Shown one piece after another: positions 54,908 through 64,000 of a stretch of 64,000 nucleotides of DNA. Where the stretch lies: contig NZ_CP009292.1 of NCBI RefSeq assembly GCF_000767465.1, positions 248,001 through 312,000 on the forward strand, given 5' to 3'. How positions within the stretch are numbered: the first letter of the stretch is position 1; each line of letters begins with the position of its first letter. The position numbers and the translations under genes were made by a program. Below the pieces are notes generated by a model that saw only the letters and a list, made by a program, of their open reading frames with translations, did not search any database and was not told where the DNA came from. This DNA comes from Novosphingobium pentaromativorans US6-1. Lineage in GTDB: Bacteria; Pseudomonadota; Alphaproteobacteria; Sphingomonadales; Sphingomonadaceae.

Positions 54908-55789
54908 CTAGCCCGGCGACCGCTCGTCCCCGCCCGCCCGGCTGCCCGACTTGTCGGCCAGTGGCCGCCTGCCCGTCATGCGGCGGTAGAAGCGGGAGAA
55001 ATAGGACGGGTCGGAGAAACCCAGGTCGTCGGCGACTTCGACGATGCTGGCATTGCTGAAGAAGAGCAGCCGCTGCGCTTCGAGTATGAGCCGGGCGTGG
55101 ATCAGTTCGACAGGCGTGCAGTCCAGCCTCTTGCGGCAAATGCGGGTGAGGGTCTTGTCGGTGACGCCCAGTCGTTCGGCGTACCAGCCAAGGCTCCGAT
55201 GTTCGCGCAAGTGTAACTCGACCAGTTGGCGAAAGCCGGACAGCCGGGCGTCTTCCGCAGGAAGGACTCCGTCTTCCTCCTTCTCGCCCGGCAGCGACCG
55301 GATGAGCGCTTCGGCAAGGGCGAGGAACAGCGGCTGCGGCGTGCGCCAGTCGGATTGGATGGCCAGTAACTCCCGGCAGAGCCATTCGACGCGCTTCTCG
55401 TCTGCGCGCGGAACCGTGCCGCTGGCCCCGCGTGTGAGCATGTGCAGCATGGGATCGGTTGCATCGCCGGCCCGGGTTATGAAGCCTGGCGACAGGGACA
55501 GGACATGGCCCAAGGTCTCGGGCGAGAACCGGAAGCCGTGAACGCTTCCAATCGGGACGACCATGAAGCAAGGCGCCTCCAGAGTCCGGACCAGATCGTC
55601 ACAGCGGAACTCTACCTGTCCCTGCGATACCAGCAGGGCCTGCACGCTGTGAAGGTGGCGATGGGGTGATATTTCCCAGTCATACAGGGCACTTCTTGCT
55701 GCGATCGTCTCAATATGTGCGAAATCCGGCGCGGGTTCACTCTCATCCTCACCATAGAGCAGAAAGTTCGGAATCGGGTTTAGGGTCAT
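54908..55789 (-). CDS. pobR: AraC-family regulator, PobR-like
   Basis: The protein has 293 residues from the ATG at 55789. A cupin-like N-terminal sensor domain (HRHLHSVQALLVSQGQVEFRCDD, CFMVVPIGSVHGFRF) precedes a C-terminal double helix-turn-helix (LGWYAERLGVTDKTLTRICRK, ASIVEVADDLGFSDPSYFSRFYRRMTGRRP). The length and its position head to head with pobA at 126 bp identify it as the likely 4-hydroxybenzoate-responsive activator. The name is assigned by context. Confidence 0.82.
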   Translation of the reverse strand: MTLNPIPNFLLYGEDESEPAPDFAHIETIAARSALYDWEISPHRHLHSVQALLVSQGQVEFRCDDLVRTLEAPCFMVVPIGSVHGFRFSPETLGHVLSLSPGFITRAGDATDPMLHMLTRGASGTVPRADEKRVEWLCRELLAIQSDWRTPQPLFLALAEALIRSLPGEKEEDGVLPAEDARLSGFRQLVELHLREHRSLGWYAERLGVTDKTLTRICRKRLDCTPVELIHARLILEAQRLLFFSNASIVEVADDLGFSDPSYFSRFYRRMTGRRPLADKSGSRAGGDERSPG

Positions 55790-55903
55790 GCGCGGTGTCC
55801 TGAAAGTACCGGCATATTGGCCTCGCGGTGCCTTCCTGTCGAGCCCTGCAAGGCCCATCTTCCAGGGGGTATCGGACGCACCTGATCAAAGTGCGCCGTT
55901 TGA

Positions 55904-57085
<1,182 letters not shown>

Positions 57086-57130
57086 AGGCATATCCTGCAG
57101 CTCCTCTGGGTCGCAACCGGAGGATGGACG

Positions 57131-57154
57131 AAGGGGAGGCGAAAGCCTTCCCTT
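57131..57154 (+). terminator. Intrinsic terminator after pobA
   Basis: AAGGGGAGGC (57131-57140) pairs with GCCTTCCCTT (57145-57154) through a GAAA tetraloop, with one G-T wobble, and a run of T follows (57153-57157). It is 45 bp after the pobA stop. Confidence 0.85.
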
Positions 57155-57312
57155 TTTCGTTCGAGAAGCCGATACTTCCTCCTTTGGGTATAAGTCTGCG
57201 CTAATTCTGATTGCAATGTTGCAGGATTGACGTCGCCGTCCCGATTGCTTGATCCAGGTCAACAGGTCGGACTGCAAGGTGCGCCAGGCTCTCCTCAAGG
57301 CGAAAATGTCTG

Positions 57313-57723
57313 ATGGAGTTGCAGGGTATGGATGGGACGAGGAACCTCGCTGGCTCTGGCGAAAGCAAGAGGGCGACAATACCGGGCACGCCGCTGTTCG
57401 ATGGCCAGGCCGCGGATAAGGGCTACCAGCTCAATGCCATGTGCTATTCGTTCAACGACGCCAGGAATCGGGCGGCCTTCATCGCCGATGAGTCCGGCTA
57501 TTGCGAACGCTTCGGCTTGACGCCGCATCAGCGCGAAGCCGTTGCCGCGCGGAATGTGCTGGCGATGATCGAGGCCGGCGGAAACATTTACTATCTCGCC
57601 AAGCTGGCGGGAATTTTCGGCCTCAACGTGCAGGACGTCGGCGCACAGCAGACGGGAATGACGGTCGAGGCTTTCAAGCAGATGCTGCTCGACCAGGCGC
57701 AACCATTGCAGGAAGGGAAATAA
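57313..57723 (+). CDS. ligA: Protocatechuate 4,5-dioxygenase alpha subunit
   Basis: The protein has 136 residues. The family core is IPGTPLFDGQAADKGYQLNAMCYSFNDARNRAAFIADESGYCERFGLTPHQREAVAARNVLAMIEAGGNIYYLAKLAGIFG (residues 23-103), split here for description only: the start is marked by GTPLFDG, the middle by KGYQLN and the end by MIEAGGNIYYL. LigA is the small helical subunit that completes the extradiol enzyme with LigB. The start may be 57313 or the internal ATG at 57328. The ligB gene follows after 4 bp. Confidence 0.95.
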   Translation: MELQGMDGTRNLAGSGESKRATIPGTPLFDGQAADKGYQLNAMCYSFNDARNRAAFIADESGYCERFGLTPHQREAVAARNVLAMIEAGGNIYYLAKLAGIFGLNVQDVGAQQTGMTVEAFKQMLLDQAQPLQEGK

Positions 57724-57727
57724 GATC

Positions 57728-58567
57728 ATGGCAAAGATCCTGGGCGGCTACTTCACCAGCCACGTTCCTTCCATCGGCGGTGCAATCATGCGCGGTGACC
57801 AGGAAACGCCATACTGGAAGCCCTTCTTCGATGGCTTCCCGCCGGTGCGTGAGTGGCTCGCCGAGACGAAACCCGATGTGGCCGTGTGCTTCTACAACGA
57901 TCACGGGCTGAACTTCTTCCTCGACAAGATGCCGACATTCGCGGTGGGCGCAGCCAGGGAATACCGCAATGAAGACGAAGGCTGGGGCCTGCCCGTGTAC
58001 AAGCCCTTTGCCGGCCATCCCGACCTCAGCTGGCATGTCATCGAGCAGCTGGTCGATGACGAATTCGATGTGACGACATGCCAATCGATGCTGGTCGATC
58101 ATGCGCTGTCGCTGCCTTTCGAGCTGGCCTGGCCCGATGCCGATGCCTGGCCGGTCAAGCTGGTGCCGATTGCGATCAATACGGTGCAATTCCCGCTTCC
58201 ATCAGCGAAGCGCTGCCTTGCGCTGGGACGGAGCGTCCACAAGGCATTGTCGAACTGGCAGGGTGACGAGAAGATCGTGGTCATCGGTACGGGTGGCCTC
58301 TCGCATCAGCTCGATGGTGAGCGCGCAGGCTTCATGAACCCCGAATACGATCGCTTCTGCATGGACAACCTTGCCGACGATCCCGACGCGCTCACCCGGG
58401 ACAGCGTGCGGGACATCGTGCGCCTTGCAGGATCGCAGGGCGTCGAAATCCTGAACTGGATTGCCGCACGCGGAGCGCTGGGCGAGAATGCCCGCGAGAC
58501 GCATCGCAACTACCACATCCCTATTTCCAACACCGCCGCTGCGACAATGCTGCTGGAATCGGTCTGA
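57728..58567 (+). CDS. ligB: Protocatechuate 4,5-dioxygenase beta subunit
   Basis: The protein has 279 residues and carries the whole active site. The iron ligands of this extradiol class are all there: His12 in YFTSHVPSIGG, His59 in FYNDHGLNFF and Glu240 in GVEILNW, and His193 in TGGLSHQLDG is the general base. The enzyme opens protocatechuate between C4 and C5 to 4-carboxy-2-hydroxymuconate-6-semialdehyde. The next steps (ligC, then ligI, ligJ, ligK) are partly on the opposite strand to the right. Confidence 0.96.
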   Translation: MAKILGGYFTSHVPSIGGAIMRGDQETPYWKPFFDGFPPVREWLAETKPDVAVCFYNDHGLNFFLDKMPTFAVGAAREYRNEDEGWGLPVYKPFAGHPDLSWHVIEQLVDDEFDVTTCQSMLVDHALSLPFELAWPDADAWPVKLVPIAINTVQFPLPSAKRCLALGRSVHKALSNWQGDEKIVVIGTGGLSHQLDGERAGFMNPEYDRFCMDNLADDPDALTRDSVRDIVRLAGSQGVEILNWIAARGALGENARETHRNYHIPISNTAAATMLLESV

Positions 58568-58590
58568 CACTTAGAAGGCGGGAGAGTCGC

Positions 58591-61099
<2,509 letters not shown>

Positions 61100-61107
<8 letters not shown>

Positions 61108-61774
61108 ACTTTAGGCCTTCCTTCTCGAGGCGCTCGCGCATCTTGTACATGTCGAGGCCGAGGACGCCTGCGGCGAGCTTCTCACGCTTTTCGCCTTCGT
61201 TGGCTTCGCGTGCACGGGCCTTCTCGAGAACTTCAGCGGCCTTTTCGCGCGGCACGACGACGACGCCGTCATCGTCGGCGACGATCACGTCGCCCGGCTG
61301 CACGGCCGCGTTGGCGCAAACGACAGGGACGTTGACCGAGCCGAGCGTATTCTTGACGGTGCCCTGCGCGTAGACGGCCTTCGACCAGACGGGGAAACCC
61401 ATCTCGGTAAGGTCTCGCACATCACGCACGCCTGCGTCGATGACGAGGCCACGGCAGCCGCGCGCCATGGCGCTGGTGGCCAGCAGGTCTCCAAAATAGC
61501 CGTCTTCGCAGGGGCTGGTCGGGGCCAGCAGAAGGATGTCGCCTTCCTTGAGCTGTTCGATGGCGACATGGACCATCCAGTTGTCACCCGGAGGGGCGCT
61601 GATCGTCACTGCCGAACCGGCGATGCGGGCGCCTGCGTAGATCGGGCGCATGTAGCTGGCGAGAAGGCCGGTGCGTCCCTGCGCTTCGTGAACAGTGGCG
61701 ACGCCGCACTGGGCCAGGCCGTCGATCACCTCGGGGGCCGCGCGTTCGATGTTCTGGACGACAATACCGCTCAT
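61100..61774 (-). CDS. ligK: 4-carboxy-4-hydroxy-2-oxoadipate aldolase
   Basis: The protein has 224 residues from the ATG at 61774, preceded by GAGGAG; the frame stays open further upstream. The HMG/CHA aldolase core is [35 protein letters not shown], then [23 protein letters not shown] and [26 protein letters not shown], where GxxxDGxxRD-like residues bind the metal. It cleaves CHA to pyruvate and oxaloacetate, the last step of the pathway. It is the first gene of the minus-strand unit and is divergent from the LysR gene. Confidence 0.94.
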
Positions 61775-61873
61775 CAATCTACTCCTCTGCTTCCCTGCAC
61801 AGATGGATGACCCCTGGCCTAGAGGGAAAGAGAAACTTTGGACTAGCGATTGGTTTTGGCTAAGAGTGTCTGC

Positions 61874-63028
61874 ATGGAAATATGGAGTCTCAACCTTCGG
61901 CACTTGCGGGCCGTGGCGAAAATCGCGGAACTCGGGACCGTGAATGCGGCCGCGGCCGCTGTAAATCTCAGTCAGCCCGCAATAACACAGGCGTTGAGTC
62001 GTCTCGAGGCCATGCTTGGCCTGCCGCTGTTCGAGCGCCGGCACGACGGGATGATTCCGACTCGTGCCGGAGATGTCCTAGCGCCGCGCATAATTACCGC
62101 GCTCGCCCATATCCAGAGCCCGCACGTGACGATGTCGCGACTGCGCGCCTTGCTCGCGCTGGCCGAGACCGGAAGCTATGCCGGCGCAGGGCAGGAGACC
62201 GGCCTGTCGCTGCCGTCGATACACCGCGCGGTGAACGATCTGGCGCTGGCGCTGCGCCGACCGCTGGTGGTGCGACGGGGCAAGTTCGTCATTACGACCG
62301 AAGCGGGCAACCAGCTCGCCCGTGAATTCCGGCTCGCCCGGGTCGAGCTGGAGGCTGGCCTGTCCGAAGTGGAGGCGCTTCGGGGATATGAGACGCGGCG
62401 GATCGCGATCGGCGCCATGCCGCTGTCGCGGGCGCGCGTTCTGCCGGCGGCCGTGGCGCGGTTCCTCTCACGTCGTCCGCAGGTCAAGCTCACGATTGTC
62501 GAGGGCTCGCGCGCTGAGCTGGTCGAGCCGCTGCGCAATGGTTCGCTGGATGTCATCGTCGGTGCCTTGCGTGATCCGCTGATCGAGGAAGACCTCGTCC
62601 AGCGCCCACTGTTCGACGATGCGCCGGCCATTTTTGCGCGAAAGGGGCATCCTCTCGGCGAGGGCATCCCCACGTTGGCCCAGATGGCAAACTATCCCTT
62701 CTGCCTCGCTCCGCGCGGTACACCGCTGCGCGACAGTTTCGAGCGCTACTTTACCGAGAATGGGCAGGCGCTTCCCGAAGTGCCCGTGGAATCCGGATCG
62801 GCGCTGATGATCCGCCAGGTGATGATGAACTCAGACTTTCTGGCCTTGCTTTCGCCCGATCAGATGCAGGTCGAAGTGCAGGCAGGATGGGTCCGCGAAC
62901 TGGCTCGCTTGCCGCATGGTTATGAGCGCACCATCGGCATGACGACGCGAGCATCGCTGCGCCCCACCGAGGTCCAGGCCGAGTTCTTCGCGGATCTGCA
63001 AGCTGCTTCAACGGAAATTGCCGAGTAG
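61874..63028 (+). CDS. ligR: LysR-family regulator with two N-terminal HTH domains, LigR-like
   Basis: The protein has 384 residues, about 80 more than a normal LysR regulator. The first winged helix (residues 6-70, [42 protein letters not shown]) is followed by a second full copy (about 80-150, [42 protein letters not shown]). The effector domain follows, with [26 protein letters not shown]. It faces ligK with a 99-bp intergenic region, where a LigR-type regulator would act. The symbol is given by context; the start at 61874 follows an upstream TTG alternative. Confidence 0.85.
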   Translation: MEIWSLNLRHLRAVAKIAELGTVNAAAAAVNLSQPAITQALSRLEAMLGLPLFERRHDGMIPTRAGDVLAPRIITALAHIQSPHVTMSRLRALLALAETGSYAGAGQETGLSLPSIHRAVNDLALALRRPLVVRRGKFVITTEAGNQLAREFRLARVELEAGLSEVEALRGYETRRIAIGAMPLSRARVLPAAVARFLSRRPQVKLTIVEGSRAELVEPLRNGSLDVIVGALRDPLIEEDLVQRPLFDDAPAIFARKGHPLGEGIPTLAQMANYPFCLAPRGTPLRDSFERYFTENGQALPEVPVESGSALMIRQVMMNSDFLALLSPDQMQVEVQAGWVRELARLPHGYERTIGMTTRASLRPTEVQAEFFADLQAASTEIAE

Positions 63029-63136
63029 TCCAGCCCCTTGAAACAGGTCCGCTGCCTGAGGGTGGATTAGTCTTAGATTATATCGCAAAGCCAGTTCCGA
63101 TTGGTCTTGATGCTGATGGCCGGGCATTGAGGTTGC

Positions 63137-64000
63137 ATGAATAATTCCATAGCTCTCATTGGGTTTGGGGAGGCAGGATCGACCTTTGCGCAAGGTGCGC
63201 AATGGCGCGGCAATGCCAGGGCTTTCGATATCGAACCGTCGCGGCACGATGCGATGGATTCGCAAGGCATTATCGCCTGCGATAGTCTTGCTGCAGCGCT
63301 TGAAGGTGCGCAGCTTGTTCTCTCGCTGGTTACCGCGGATGCAGCGGCGCGAGTGGCGCGCGCGGCGGCGCCCCTGCTTGGCGAGGGCGCGCTGTTCTGC
63401 GACATGAATTCGGTGGCTCCCGATACCAAGCGGACTGCGGCGCAGGCCGTGGCCGAGGGTAAAGGGCACTACGTCGACGTCGCCGTGCTTGCCCCTGTCG
63501 AGCCAGCGCGCATGAAGGTGCCGCTGCTCGTTTCGGGTGCCAAGGCGCCTGAGGCGCAGGAATTGCTCGGTAAGGCCGGTTTCGCCAATGTGCGCACGGT
63601 GGGCGAGCAGGTCGGCCGGGCATCGGCGATCAAGCTGGTGCGTTCGGTCATGGTCAAGGGGCTTGAGGCCCTGACCGCCGAAATGATGATGGCCGCGCAT
63701 GCCGAGGGCGTGGCGCAAGAGGTTCTCGCGTCGCTCGATGCCAGCGAGAAGTCGGTCGGTTGGGCCGAAAGGGCCGACTACAACCTGGACCGGATGTTGA
63801 TCCATGGCCGCCGCCGTGCAGCCGAGATGCAGGAAGCGGCGCAGATGCTGCGTTCGCTGGGAATCGACCCGCTGATGACGGATAATACCGTCAACTGGCA
63901 GCGATCGCTCGGGCAGCTGGCAATGACGCCGCTTCCCGAAGGTTACGAAGCCAAGCTCGCCGGAATCGCGGCGACTGGCACATTCAAGAGAGGAGATGGG
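63137..64000 (+). CDS. NAD(P)-dependent oxidoreductase with DUF1932 domain, 3' end cut
   Basis: The frame is open from the ATG at 63137 to the right edge, 288 codons. It starts SIALIGFGEAGSTFAQGA, the GxGxxG nucleotide fold, continues with LVLSLVTADAAARVARAAAPLL and FCDMNSVAP and, in the C-terminal half, SAIKLVRSVMVKGLEALTAEMMMAAHAEGV, the lysine-containing helix of the DUF1932/6-phosphogluconate dehydrogenase-like fold. Related genes often accompany protocatechuate 4,5-cleavage clusters, but the reaction is not established. It is not LigC, which belongs to a different family. The real stop is probably only a few codons outside the window. Confidence 0.75.
   Translation, partial: MNNSIALIGFGEAGSTFAQGAQWRGNARAFDIEPSRHDAMDSQGIIACDSLAAALEGAQLVLSLVTADAAARVARAAAPLLGEGALFCDMNSVAPDTKRTAAQAVAEGKGHYVDVAVLAPVEPARMKVPLLVSGAKAPEAQELLGKAGFANVRTVGEQVGRASAIKLVRSVMVKGLEALTAEMMMAAHAEGVAQEVLASLDASEKSVGWAERADYNLDRMLIHGRRRAAEMQEAAQMLRSLGIDPLMTDNTVNWQRSLGQLAMTPLPEGYEAKLAGIAATGTFKRGDG

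Overview
The window is a high-GC chromosomal segment from an alphaproteobacterium of the order Sphingomonadales, most likely Novosphingobium or a close relative. This rests on three things: the protocatechuate 4,5-cleavage set in the order ligK-ligU-ligI with ligAB and pobA, a rhamnose pathway built on the bifunctional RhaD aldolase/dehydrogenase, and the general protein style (TonB receptor, Slam-type outer-membrane protein, malic enzyme with phosphotransacetylase tail). The genus is an inference. I saw no rRNA, tRNA or CRISPR array.

Layout. 1-16.7 kb: the end of a chaperone-usher operon (usher C-terminus, spore-coat-U protein), a divergent cytidylate kinase, a DUF2520 oxidoreductase, a membrane acyltransferase, an envelope glycan block (beta-propeller protein, GT4, flippase, CDP-glycerol-type transferase), a secreted EEP-family phosphodiesterase, maeB, and a Slam/TbpB-like lipoprotein pair facing an HTH regulator. 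16.7-27.8 kb: a co-directional minus-strand cluster made of a flavin monooxygenase, a second FAD enzyme, a truncated globin, a PAS-cyclase-like protein, a hybrid histidine kinase, an OmpR-type regulator, a cysteine synthase-glutaredoxin fusion and a PLP decarboxylase, with an OsmC protein just upstream. A direct-repeat motif GTTTC-N4-GTTTC occurs in the same orientation before three transcription units of this region. I regard this as the best candidate for an undescribed system: a redox-, gas- or thiol-responsive pathway with its own two-component control.

27.8-37.9 kb: an arsenic operon (arsR, arsI, arsC, acr3), then an accessory stretch with an IS21 istA remnant, two tandem PilZ paralogues, polyhydroxybutyrate genes (phaB and a phasin, each preceded by a PhaR-like palindrome), a fumarylacetoacetase-family remnant, a TetR regulator and an NmrA-like protein. 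38-42.2 kb: a TonB receptor with an orphan cytochrome oxidase subunit III/IV pair and an unknown membrane protein.

42.7-54.6 kb: a complete L-rhamnose locus. A GH106 rhamnosidase releases rhamnose, RhaT imports it, RhaI, RhaK and RhaD convert it to DHAP and L-lactate, LldD oxidises lactate to pyruvate, and a DeoR-type protein probably regulates the divergent promoters. 54.9-64 kb: 4-hydroxybenzoate and protocatechuate catabolism. PobA makes protocatechuate, LigAB opens the ring, and LigI, LigU and LigK process the pyrone dicarboxylate and later intermediates towards pyruvate and oxaloacetate. PobR-like and LigR-like regulators are present. A broken P450 gene lies at the junction of the two lig transcription units, and a partial DUF1932 oxidoreductase runs off the right edge. 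ligC and ligJ are not in the window.
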